A stretch of DNA of 38,940 nt from an uncultured Marmoricola sp. (lineage in GTDB: Bacteria; Actinomycetota; Actinomycetes; Propionibacteriales; Nocardioidaceae): NCBI RefSeq assembly GCF_943913695.1, contig NZ_CALTZE010000017.1:1-38940 (forward strand). Direction: 5' to 3'. Shown here in pieces: positions 32,131 through 38,940 of the stretch. How positions within the stretch are numbered: the first letter of the stretch is position 1; every line of letters starts with the position of its first letter. The position numbers and the translations under genes are program-made. The notes beneath the pieces were generated by a model. It did no database searches, was not told the origin of the DNA, and saw only the letters and a list, made by a program, of their open reading frames with translations.

Positions 32131-32626
32131 CCAGCTCGCTGAGCCAGGCCACCGTGATGCCGACGACGGCGACGAGCACGTTGAGCAGCGCGATCACCAG
32201 GCCGACCAGGCCTGCGGCACGCGGTGCGCCCGTGAGCGGCGTACGGCCCCGCGTGAGGCCGGCGAGGTGGGCCGCGGAGGCGCCGAGCATGCCCGGCAGA
32301 CCGGAGAAGAAGAAGACCAGGCACGGCACCGCGAGCACCCCGAGCACCACGGCGCCGACGCGGCTGCGCGTCGGGGTGTGCGAGAGCCACGGCACCAGGA
32401 GCAGGCAGGCGACCAGGCCCGCCGCGCCGAAGCCGAGCACTCCGGCGAGCTGCTGCCCGAGCGTGCGCGGGCCCTCGTCGACGACGCCGATGGCCATGGC
32501 ACCGAGCAGGTTGAGGGCCATGCCGCCGGTGCAGACGGCGACGACGACGCCCAGGAGCACGGGGTAGGTCGGCACGCGACCGGGCCGGCTCGTGGTCGCC
32601 GAGGTGGTGTCGGTCGGGATCGTCAT
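32126..32626 (-). CDS. Small membrane protein of unknown function
   Basis: 166-residue protein with a hydrophilic Thr/Ser/Pro-rich start (about 1-20) and four hydrophobic helices (about 23-45, 57-80, 88-112 and 138-160). LLGAMAIGVVDEGPRTLGQQ and FFFSGLPGMLGASAAHLAGLTRG are loop or amphipathic segments. No family recognised. It is divergent from a two-component system, with 164 bases and a run of GTCCCG repeats between them, so it is a plausible target of that system. Confidence 0.7.
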   Translation of the reverse strand: MTIPTDTTSATTSRPGRVPTYPVLLGVVVAVCTGGMALNLLGAMAIGVVDEGPRTLGQQLAGVLGFGAAGLVACLLLVPWLSHTPTRSRVGAVVLGVLAVPCLVFFFSGLPGMLGASAAHLAGLTRGRTPLTGAPRAAGLVGLVIALLNVLVAVVGITVAWLSELA

Positions 32627-32712
32627 GGTCGTCTCCGCGGGTGCTCGTGCCGCTCGGTGCGAGCAGCCCACCCAGCGTGGGTCGCGACCGCCTCGGGCGT
32701 CCAGGCTCCAGC

Positions 32713-32750
32713 GTCCCGAGCTGTCCCGGGATCGTCCCGACCGGTCCCGG
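32713..32750. promoter_or_regulatory. Four helically phased GTCCCG repeats (candidate response-regulator site)
   Basis: GTCCCG occurs at 32713, 32723, 32734 and 32744, at steps of 10, 11 and 10 bases, or one DNA turn each. They form two copies of the 17-base unit GTCCCGA-N3-GTCCCGG (32713-32729 and 32734-32750) separated by GATC or its equivalent. They lie between the divergent membrane-protein and kinase genes, on one face of the helix. Confidence 0.6.
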
Positions 32751-32790
32751 AGGCTGCCGCCACGGCATCTCGGTGCTCCATCATGGTGCG

Positions 32791-34545
32791 ATGACGACGC
32801 TCCACGCCCCGGCGGCGACCGCGCCGGCGGAGCCACGGGGCGAGACCGTGACGCTGGAGGTCCTCGCCGGCGTGCTGGTCGTCGCGCTCGCCGTCGTGCC
32901 CCTGCTCTTCGGACTCCCCCACGACCGCGTCGCGGGCGAGGCGGTGCTGCCGCTGCTGGCCTGGCCACTGCTCGGGGTCGCCGGACTCGTGCTGCTCGAC
33001 CGGCAGCCACGCTCGCGGCTCGGGTGGACGTGCGTGCTCGCCGCGCCGCTGCCGTGCGTGTTGATCGGGCTGACGGCCCTGGTAGGTGACCTCGGCGGCG
33101 CGTCGGTGATCGAGGAGTTCGCCCGGGCGGCGCAGCTGGTCGGGCCGTGGGCGCTGGCACCGCTGCTGCTGCCCGCGCTCGCCTCGACGGGGGCGGGGCG
33201 CGACCGTGGTGCGCTGCGCGCGTCCCGCCGCTGGCGGCTGTGGATCGGCCTGGTCGTCGCCACCACGGTCACGGCCGGCGCCGCCGCCTGGAGCCTGCAC
33301 GGCGCGACGGCGTACGGCGCGGCAGCAACGCTCGGTGTCGGCGCGCTGGCCACCGTCGTGACGACCTCGGCCCTCGGCGGGTCTCCGCGCCCCGTGGTCG
33401 AGCCGCTGCTCGACGCGCTGCTGGCCCTGCTCGTGGTCGCGGCGGCGAGCGCCACGGCCGCGCTCGTGCTGGCCTTCGCGCGGATGGAGCGGATCTTCGC
33501 GCCGGAGGTGATCGCCGCCCTGGCCGGCGCGGCGACGCTCGCCCTGGCGCTGCCCACGGCCGTGTGGGTACGCCGCGAGGTCGTCCGGCGCCGCTACGGC
33601 TCAGGCACGCTCACGGCCCGCGAGCTCGACGACCTCAACAGCGTCCTCGGCCCGGGCGCGGAGCCTCGGGCGCTGCTCGGCCGGGCCGCTGACGTCGTCA
33701 CGGGGCTCAGCGGTGTCGCCGGCGCCCGGCTGCTGCTCGACGAGGCCGACACGCCCGGCTGGGCCGCCTTCCCCCTCGCCGTCGGCGACGAGGCGGTGGG
33801 GACGTTGCTGGTCCTGCCCCACGACCCCGAGGGGCTCGAGGAGCGCCAGGTGAGGGTCGTGGCGCAGCTGCTCCCGACGCTGGCCCTCGCGGCGCGCGCG
33901 GTCACGCTCGCCGTCGATGCGGAGCACGCGCGTCGCGACCTCGCCCAGCAGCGCGAGCGCGAGCGGGCCCGCATCCTCGCCGACCTGCACGACGACCTCG
34001 GCCCGGTCCTTGCCGGCATGGGGATGCGCGTGCAGGCGCTGCGCGCGGCCCGGTCCGACCAGCCGTCGGCCGACCTCGACGCCCTCGCGAGCGACGTGGC
34101 CTCGTGCCGGACCGAGCTGCGCCGCATCGTCGCCGACCTCGCTCCCCCGGCGCTCGCCGAGCACGACCTCCCAAGCGCCGTCGCCCGGCTGGTCGGCTCC
34201 TTCGACCACGCCGGCGCCCCCCGGGTGCGCACCGTGGGGACCGTGCCTGCGGACCTCCCCGGACCAGTCGCCGCCGCGGCCTACCGCATCGTGGCCGAAG
34301 GCCTCGCCAACGCCGTCCGGCACGCCCGACCCGACCACGTCGAGGTGTGCGTACGCCGCTGCGGTGACGGGTTCCGCGTCGAGGTGCGTGACGACGGCGC
34401 CACCGGGGCGGGCGCGCGGCTCGTGCCCGGCACCGGGCTGACCTCGCTGCGCAGCCGCGCCGAGGCCCTCGGGGGCCGCCTCGAGGTCGAGAGCCAGGAG
34501 TCGGGAACGACGCTGTCGGCCTGGCTGCCCGAGCGCACCTCGTGA
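32791..34545 (+). CDS. Sensor histidine kinase (NarL-type, HisKA_3)
   Basis: 584-residue membrane kinase. The N-terminal half has about eight hydrophobic helices (residues 20-270) with only short loops, so it may sense within the membrane. A GAF-like region follows at about 300-375, then the HisKA_3 box ADLHDDLGPVLAGMGMRVQA with phospho-acceptor His400. The ATPase domain has the N box AAAYRIVAEGLANAVRHARP and G boxes in RDDGATGAG and GTGLTSLRSRAEALGGRLEV. The ATG at 32791 is preferred; upstream frame is not conserved and covers the GTCCCG repeats. Its stop overlaps the regulator start (GTGA). Signal unknown. Confidence 0.9.
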   Translation: MTTLHAPAATAPAEPRGETVTLEVLAGVLVVALAVVPLLFGLPHDRVAGEAVLPLLAWPLLGVAGLVLLDRQPRSRLGWTCVLAAPLPCVLIGLTALVGDLGGASVIEEFARAAQLVGPWALAPLLLPALASTGAGRDRGALRASRRWRLWIGLVVATTVTAGAAAWSLHGATAYGAAATLGVGALATVVTTSALGGSPRPVVEPLLDALLALLVVAAASATAALVLAFARMERIFAPEVIAALAGAATLALALPTAVWVRREVVRRRYGSGTLTARELDDLNSVLGPGAEPRALLGRAADVVTGLSGVAGARLLLDEADTPGWAAFPLAVGDEAVGTLLVLPHDPEGLEERQVRVVAQLLPTLALAARAVTLAVDAEHARRDLAQQRERERARILADLHDDLGPVLAGMGMRVQALRAARSDQPSADLDALASDVASCRTELRRIVADLAPPALAEHDLPSAVARLVGSFDHAGAPRVRTVGTVPADLPGPVAAAAYRIVAEGLANAVRHARPDHVEVCVRRCGDGFRVEVRDDGATGAGARLVPGTGLTSLRSRAEALGGRLEVESQESGTTLSAWLPERTS

Positions 34546-35192
34546 CCGGCGTGAGGATCGGGGTCGTGGTCGTCGACGACCACCCGGTGGTGCTCGCCGG
34601 GCTCGGGGCGCTGCTGGCCGCGGAGCCCGACATCGACGTGGTCGGCACCGCGAGGTCGGTGGCCGACACCCTGGCCCTCCCGGAGGAGCTCGCACCGAGC
34701 GTGTGCGTGGTCGACCTGCGGCTCCCCGACGGCGACGGCATCGCGCTCGCCTCCACCCTCAAGCGACGGTGGCCGGCCACGCGGGTGCTGATCCTCACCC
34801 TCACGGCCGACCCGGCCGAGGTGGTGCGCAGCCTCGGCGCCGGGCTCGACGGCTACGTGCTCAAGGACAGCGAGCCGAGCGAGCTGGTCTCAGCCGTGCG
34901 CGCGGTCGCCCACGGCTCGACGGTGCTGGGGCAGGGCGCGAGTGCTCCCGTCGTACGCGCGGCCGGGTCGCTGCCCGACCCCTCCCCGCTCGCGAGACTC
35001 GACGCCCGCGAGCGCGAGATCCTCGCGCTGATGGCCCACGGACTGGGCGCGGCCACCATCGCCGCGCGGCTCCACCTCGCCCCCAAGACCGTGCGCAACC
35101 GGACCACCGAGATCGTCCGCCGGCTCGGTGTCGCCGACCGGGACGAGGCCGCGGCACTCGCTCGGGCGCACGGCCTCGCCCACGAGTCCTAG
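34542..35192 (+). CDS. NarL/FixJ-family response regulator
   Basis: 216-residue regulator, partner of the preceding kinase. The receiver domain has the acidic pair in VVVVDDHPVVLAG, the phospho-acceptor Asp58 in CVVDLRLPDGDG, and the conserved Thr/Lys in LILTLTADP and GYVLKDSEPSEL. The LuxR-type helix-turn-helix at about 150-205 contains LDAREREILALMAHGLGAAT and LAPKTVRNRTTEIVRRLGV. A second in-frame GTG lies three codons in. The phased GTCCCG repeats upstream of the kinase gene are its best candidate target. Confidence 0.92.
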   Translation: MTGVRIGVVVVDDHPVVLAGLGALLAAEPDIDVVGTARSVADTLALPEELAPSVCVVDLRLPDGDGIALASTLKRRWPATRVLILTLTADPAEVVRSLGAGLDGYVLKDSEPSELVSAVRAVAHGSTVLGQGASAPVVRAAGSLPDPSPLARLDAREREILALMAHGLGAATIAARLHLAPKTVRNRTTEIVRRLGVADRDEAAALARAHGLAHES

Positions 35193-35196
35193 TCCC

Positions 35197-36063
35197 TCAC
35201 GCGGCCTGCAGCGCGTCGACGATGCCCGCTGCCATCCGGTCGGCACCGAAGTGGTCGTCGGCCGTCATCGTGACGACGGCGTCGTCGCGGAAGACGAGCA
35301 GCTGGCCGTGGGCGCCGTGCAGCCGCCACGCGTCACCGGGTCCACCCCAGCCACCCAGGGCGTAGTGCGTGTAGCCGGGCGCGGCGTCGCGGACGGTCCA
35401 GTCGGAGTGCAGGGCCGTCGTCCAGTGCGACGAGACGAGGCGCTGGCCGTCCCACACCCCCTCGTCACGGATCAGGTGACCCAGCCGGGCCAGCTCATCG
35501 ACGCGCAGGTGCAGCCCCTCGCCCGCGCGCACGCTGCCGAGAGGGCAGCGATCCCACACCGGCTCCTCGATGCCGAGTGGCGCGAAGAGCCGGGGCACGA
35601 GCCAGTCGCGCACGTCGCCCACCACGGCCTCGAGCGCGCGCATGGCGGTGTAGGTGCTGGCGTTGGAGTAGTGGAAGCGGCGTCGCGAGGTCGGGCGACC
35701 CAGGAACTCGCGCGCCAGGTCGGGCCAGTCGGTCATCATCGTCTCCGACCACGGCAGGTCGATGCCGCTGGTCATGCCGAGCAGGTGGCGCGTCGTCACC
35801 TGGTCGACGCCGGCACCCAGCACGACGTCCGGCAAGCACGTCGACACGGGGGCGTCGAGGTCCAGGAGCTCCTCGTCGTGGGCGAGGCCGGCCGCGAGCA
35901 CGCACACGGCCTTGGCGACCGAGTGCACGTCGCGCCGCACGTCCTCGCTCCAGTGGTGCTGGGCCGTGTCGTCCCCCACGCGCACGTGCACCCCGTGCGC
36001 GTCGAACCCGTCACGCTCGGCCGTGGAGACGATGCGGTCGAGCACGCTCCTGGCGCGGGTCAC
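35197..36063 (-). CDS. Serine hydrolase, beta-lactamase/esterase family
   Basis: 288-residue class C beta-lactamase-fold protein without signal peptide. The active site is complete: S48-V-A-K51 (VHSVAKAV), Y132-S-N134 (FHYSNAS) and HGAHG near 258 in place of KTG. Family members are esterases, D-amino-acid peptidases or lactamases; the cytosolic location argues against beta-lactam defence. The GTG start overlaps the HAD gene stop (GTGA), so the two are coupled. It converges with the response-regulator gene, 4 bases apart. Confidence 0.88.
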   Translation of the reverse strand: MTRARSVLDRIVSTAERDGFDAHGVHVRVGDDTAQHHWSEDVRRDVHSVAKAVCVLAAGLAHDEELLDLDAPVSTCLPDVVLGAGVDQVTTRHLLGMTSGIDLPWSETMMTDWPDLAREFLGRPTSRRRFHYSNASTYTAMRALEAVVGDVRDWLVPRLFAPLGIEEPVWDRCPLGSVRAGEGLHLRVDELARLGHLIRDEGVWDGQRLVSSHWTTALHSDWTVRDAAPGYTHYALGGWGGPGDAWRLHGAHGQLLVFRDDAVVTMTADDHFGADRMAAGIVDALQAA

Positions 36064-36800
36064 GTGCCGGCGAAGGCCCGCTCGACCGCGTCGGCGAAGG
36101 CCTCCATCGAGGGATACTCGGCGTCGTAGGTCCACTGCTCGCGCGGCTCCGGGGTGGCGCCCCAGCCGGGGCGGTCGTGGCGGCGGTTGATCCACACCGA
36201 CGGCAGTCCCTCGCGGCGGGCGGGGACGTGGTCGTGGAAGAGGCTCTGCGCCACGTGCAGCAGCCCGGAGCGCTCGACGCCGAGTCGGGGCAGCGTCTCG
36301 TCGAGCGCACGGAAGTGGGGCTCGGCCGGCTTGTAGGCGCCGACGTCCTCGGCAGTGATCACGGCGGCGAAGTCTCCACGCAGGTGCCGGTTGCTGCCCG
36401 CGAAGCCCTCCCGGTGCACGTTGGACAAGATGATCAGCCGGTAGTGCCGGGCGAGCCGCGCCAGGGCGTCAGCGGAGTCGTCGAAGGCCGGCCAGTCCGG
36501 CACGGAGCCACCCAGCCGCTCCGCCCAGGCGTCATCGACGGGGCGCCCCAGCGTCTGTCCCGTACGCCGCAACGCCGCGGCGAGCACCTCGGGATAGAGC
36601 GCCGCCGGCGTCTCGCGCTCCACGGCGGCCTCGTGGTCGGCGTACGCGAGCAGCAGCTCCTCGTCGGTGAGCTCGAGCCCCTGCTCGCGCGCCCACGGGG
36701 AGAGCACGGCGGCGATGCCGGCCTCCCAGTCGATCAGGGTGCCGTAGCAGTCGAAGCTGAGCGCCTCGAAGGCAGTCAGGTCCAGCTCGGACTCGGTCAT
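36060..36800 (-). CDS. HAD-superfamily hydrolase (haloacid dehalogenase type II-like)
   Basis: 246-residue HAD protein. Motif I is LSFDCYGTLIDWEAG with nucleophile Asp17, motif II is LIILSNVHREG, and motif III Lys is in VGAYKPAEPHFRA; the last acidic motif is weak (HVAQSLFHDHVPA), with His/Asp where dehalogenases have Asn/Asp. The helical cap is residues about 22-110. Could be a phosphatase or a dehalogenase. The ATG has GAGGAGG in front. It is divergent from the exonuclease gene and coupled to the serine hydrolase downstream. Confidence 0.85.
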   Translation of the reverse strand: MTESELDLTAFEALSFDCYGTLIDWEAGIAAVLSPWAREQGLELTDEELLLAYADHEAAVERETPAALYPEVLAAALRRTGQTLGRPVDDAWAERLGGSVPDWPAFDDSADALARLARHYRLIILSNVHREGFAGSNRHLRGDFAAVITAEDVGAYKPAEPHFRALDETLPRLGVERSGLLHVAQSLFHDHVPARREGLPSVWINRRHDRPGWGATPEPREQWTYDAEYPSMEAFADAVERAFAGT

Positions 36801-36868
36801 GTCGGCGCCTCCTCGGGTCGGAGCCACACAGTAGGACAGCCCCCGCGCGTAGCATGACCGCGATCTCG

Positions 36869-37852
36869 ATGACCCCGCCCGACGCCGCCCACCGCCCGCT
36901 CCTCCTGGTCGTCGACGCGCCGTCACTGCTGCACCGCAACCACCACGCCCGCGCGCACACCCGCATCACCGACCGGTCAGGCCGCCCGGTCTGGGCGCTG
37001 CACGGGATGCTGCGACAGATCCTGGAGTGCATCGACCGCTTCGCCCCCGACGCCGTCGTCTTCGGGCTCGACGACCGCACCGCCTCGCTCCGGCGCGAGC
37101 GCTACCCGCTCTACAAGGCAGGACGGGCGCCCAAGCACCCGGCGCTCGTCGAGCAGCTCGAGCGGGCGAGGGCGCTGCTCGACGCGCTCGGCCTGGCCAC
37201 CGTCACTCCCCCGGGGCTCGAGGCCGACGACGTCGCCGCTTCCGGCGCCGCATGGGCGCGACTCCGGGGCTGGGACTGCGTCATCGTGACCTCCGACCGC
37301 GACGCCTTCGCGCACATCGGTCCGCACACCCGCGTGCTCCGGCTCATCGACGGCGGCATCGGCGGCTCGCCGCTGCTCGACCCGAACCGGCTGCGGCTGA
37401 TGTACGGCGTCGCGGCGCACCACTACCTCGCCTACGCCGCTCTGCGCGGCGATGCCAGCGACAACCTGCCGGGCGTGACTGGCATCGGCGAGAAGGCGGC
37501 CATGGCCCTGCTCGACGCGGCCGGCGACATGCGGGCGGTGTGGGCCGACATCGACCACGACGGGGGTCGCTCCGTCGCCGCGGCCCTCGACGACCGCGCC
37601 GCCGAGACGGGTGGGCGCCGCCTGGGCGCGGGCGTCGTACGCCGCCTCAGCGCGCCGGGCGCCCGCGAGCGCTACGACTTCAACGTCGAGCTGATGCGCG
37701 GCCACGACGACCTCGACCTCGGGCTCACGCCGGACGTGCCCGGCACCGCGGGGCTGCTCCCCCTCGACGTCGACAAGGTGCGCCGCGTCGCCGGCTTCTT
37801 CGGCATCGACGAGACCACCGCCCTCGCGGTGAGGCTGCTGACCGGCTCGTGA
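36869..37852 (+). CDS. Stand-alone 5'-3' exonuclease (PolA N-terminal-like)
   Basis: About 327 residues, the size of a lone 5'-nuclease rather than full DNA polymerase I. It has the acidic motifs LLVVDAPSLLHR, FGLDDRTASLRRERYPLYKAGR, PPGLEADDVAASGA and VTSDRDAF, and the helix-hairpin-helix region LRGDASDNLPGVTGIGEKAA. It would trim flaps, RNA primers or gapped DNA. TAGCAT at 36850-36855 fits a -10 box and overlaps the first ATG (36854), so the second ATG (36869) is chosen; the difference is only five residues. Confidence 0.9.
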   Translation: MTPPDAAHRPLLLVVDAPSLLHRNHHARAHTRITDRSGRPVWALHGMLRQILECIDRFAPDAVVFGLDDRTASLRRERYPLYKAGRAPKHPALVEQLERARALLDALGLATVTPPGLEADDVAASGAAWARLRGWDCVIVTSDRDAFAHIGPHTRVLRLIDGGIGGSPLLDPNRLRLMYGVAAHHYLAYAALRGDASDNLPGVTGIGEKAAMALLDAAGDMRAVWADIDHDGGRSVAAALDDRAAETGGRRLGAGVVRRLSAPGARERYDFNVELMRGHDDLDLGLTPDVPGTAGLLPLDVDKVRRVAGFFGIDETTALAVRLLTGS

Positions 37853-37897
37853 GGACGCCGAGTGCCCTAGGATCATCGCCACCGGAAGGAGCGCCCC

Positions 37898-38131
37898 ATG
37901 AGCCGCAAGGACACCGCACCCACCGGGAGCCGCTCGGTCTCCCTCAAGCTGGTCATCGGCGTGGTCATCGCCGTCCTGGCGCTGGTGTTCGTCTTCCAGA
38001 ACACCGGCCGCGGCCGCGTGCAGTTCCTCTTCTTCGAGCTCACGGCTCCGGCGTGGCTGTGGTTCCTCGGTCTCTTCGTGGCCGGGGTGGCGGTGGGCTC
38101 GCTCTTCCCCTGGCTGCGACGGCAGCGCTAG
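37898..38131 (+). CDS. LapA-domain (DUF1049) small membrane protein
   Basis: 77-residue protein with two membrane helices (about residues 16-33 and 50-70) and the LapA pattern VFVFQNTGRGRVQFLFFELT between them. It ends in a short basic tail (WLRRQR). The Escherichia relatives help assemble lipopolysaccharide, but in a Gram-positive the role is unknown. It has a strong GGAAGGAG ribosome-binding site and TAGGAT (37868-37873) as a likely -10. Confidence 0.88.
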   Translation: MSRKDTAPTGSRSVSLKLVIGVVIAVLALVFVFQNTGRGRVQFLFFELTAPAWLWFLGLFVAGVAVGSLFPWLRRQR

Positions 38132-38199
38132 CCGCCCGCACGGCCAGCGAGAGCCCGACGACCAGCACGACCGCCGAGGCGGCCAGCACCCCACCGAGC

Positions 38200-38573
38200 A
38201 CGGTGCCGCCGGCGCGCTGCACCGCGCGGGTGGCGCTGTGGCGGTGGCCGGGCTCGATGACGACGAGGCCTGCGTGCAGGTGACCGCAGCCTTCGCCGAC
38301 CTGCCGGGGGTCATGGTGCTCGACCCCGGCACGGTGAGCGGGAGCGAGGACGTCGGCATCCTCGCGATCGAGTCCGGCGCCCCGTGCGCCGCCTGGCTGC
38401 TCGGCGGCTCCGACCCGGCGCACCACGCCGGCGCCACGGGCGCGGAGGAGGTCGCGCGGATCGTGGCGGGCCCGCCGTCCAACCACTCGCCCTTCTTCGC
38501 CCCCGCACCGCACCCCACGCTCCACGTCGGCGTCGCCGCGCTGGTGCGGGCCGCCCGCCACTGGCTCGCCTGA
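38200..38573 (+). pseudogene. C-terminal remnant of an M20-type amidohydrolase/peptidase
   Basis: The last 100 or so residues match the end of M20/amidohydrolase proteins: PGTVSGSEDVGILAIESGAP, CAAWLLGGSDP and NHSPFFAPAPHPTLHVGVAA. GSED carries the metal-binding/catalytic Glu region and NHSPFF the final metal His. The other two-thirds of the roughly 400-residue protein are missing; upstream the sequence turns into an unrelated hydrophobic segment read on the other strand, next to lapA. A GTG at 38238 could still start a 111-residue product, but it would lack most of the active site. The exact left edge is uncertain. Confidence 0.7.
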
Positions 38574-38583
38574 GCCCGCCCGC

Positions 38584-38940
38584 TCAGCCGCGGGCCGGGA
38601 CGATCCCACCGCGCGGCAGCGGGCCGAGGCGGCGTCCGGTCAGCTCGCTCCAGACCAGGCGCAGCACGACCGGGTCGTCGCGGTCTGCCCACGACGGGGC
38701 CGTCCAGGCACGGGCGACGGTCGCCAGCTCGTCGGGGTCGGTCACCGGCTGCAGCCGGCCGACGGCCAGCACGCTCCAGCCGCCCTGGCGCACGAGGTCG
38801 ACGTGGTCGACCTCGAAGGCGACGCGCTCCTGCGGACCCACGGTCGCCAGCAGCCCGGCCCGCGCCGTGCGCATGACGACCGACTCGCCCACGAGGGCGT
38901 AGGTGACCGGCAGGATTCGCGGGCCCTCGTCGACCCAGAG
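38584..38940 (-). CDS. Pyridoxamine 5'-phosphate oxidase-related FMN-binding protein, C-terminal part
   Basis: The reading frame is open to the window edge (about 118 residues seen), so the N-terminus is missing. Segments LWVDEGPRILPVTYALVGES, VAFEVDHVDLVRQGGWSVLAVGRLQPV and RLVWSELTGRRLGPLPRG follow the PF12900-type (NimA-like) split-barrel flavoprotein pattern: a strand of substrate/FMN contacts, then a VDxVD-type strand and the GWSVxxxG turn. Such proteins bind FMN or F420 and reduce or store small molecules; activity cannot be inferred. It converges with the amidohydrolase remnant. Confidence 0.8.
   Translation of the reverse strand, partial: LWVDEGPRILPVTYALVGESVVMRTARAGLLATVGPQERVAFEVDHVDLVRQGGWSVLAVGRLQPVTDPDELATVARAWTAPSWADRDDPVVLRLVWSELTGRRLGPLPRGGIVPARG

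Overview
The window is high-GC chromosomal DNA from an actinobacterium, most likely a Nocardioides-like member of the Propionibacteriales. The evidence is a G/C-rich third codon position throughout, many GTG starts, many leaderless promoters (TANNNT followed 6-7 bases later by ATG or GTG), and a conserved block, E2 acyltransferase / TIGR01777 epimerase / lipB / lipA / DUF4191 / RDD / glnA, that matches the dlaT-lipB-lipA-glnA1 neighbourhood of Mycobacterium tuberculosis as I remember it. No rRNA, tRNA or CRISPR array was seen.

1-11.9 kb is core metabolism: the E2 of a 2-oxoacid dehydrogenase (cut by the window edge), its E3 partner lpdA, and both enzymes that make protein-bound lipoate (lipB, lipA), so the cofactor pathway sits beside the enzymes that need it. 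An ABC exporter pair lies between lipB and lipA. The block ends with an RDD membrane protein and type I glutamine synthetase behind a four-half-site GlnR operator. A 1.2-kb unit between E2 and lpdA holds one gene, AbiEi-like at the N-terminus and nuclease-like at the C-terminus, bounded by a 76-bp inverted repeat; it looks like a small mobile or REP-type element.

11.9-22.9 kb looks like an accessory island inserted just after glnA. It contains a beheaded DUF4192 gene, a five-gene polyhydroxyalkanoate operon (acyl-CoA ligase, class II-like PHA synthase, acyl-CoA dehydrogenase, intracellular mcl-PHA depolymerase, MaoC hydratase) with a divergent PucR-type regulator, a monoacylglycerol-lipase-like hydrolase, an array of 29-bp palindromic repeats, a Phd/RelE toxin-antitoxin pair and several gene remnants. 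A 15-bp copy of the glnA 3' end lies near the right edge.

22.9-32.1 kb: an ArsR / SRPBCC / DUF6069 operon with a clear leaderless promoter, then a six-gene operon for uptake and breakdown of a quinate/shikimate-type compound (TRAP transporter, quinate/shikimate dehydrogenase, phosphotriesterase-family hydrolase, two-domain 3-dehydroshikimate dehydratase). It is divergent from a LacI regulator, and a palindromic operator overlaps the -35 boxes of both promoters.

32.1-38.9 kb: a small membrane protein divergent from a NarL-type two-component system with four helically phased GTCCCG repeats between them, a serine hydrolase / HAD phosphatase pair, a stand-alone 5'-3' exonuclease, a LapA-domain membrane protein, a C-terminal remnant of an M20 amidohydrolase, and a pyridoxamine-oxidase-like protein cut by the window end.
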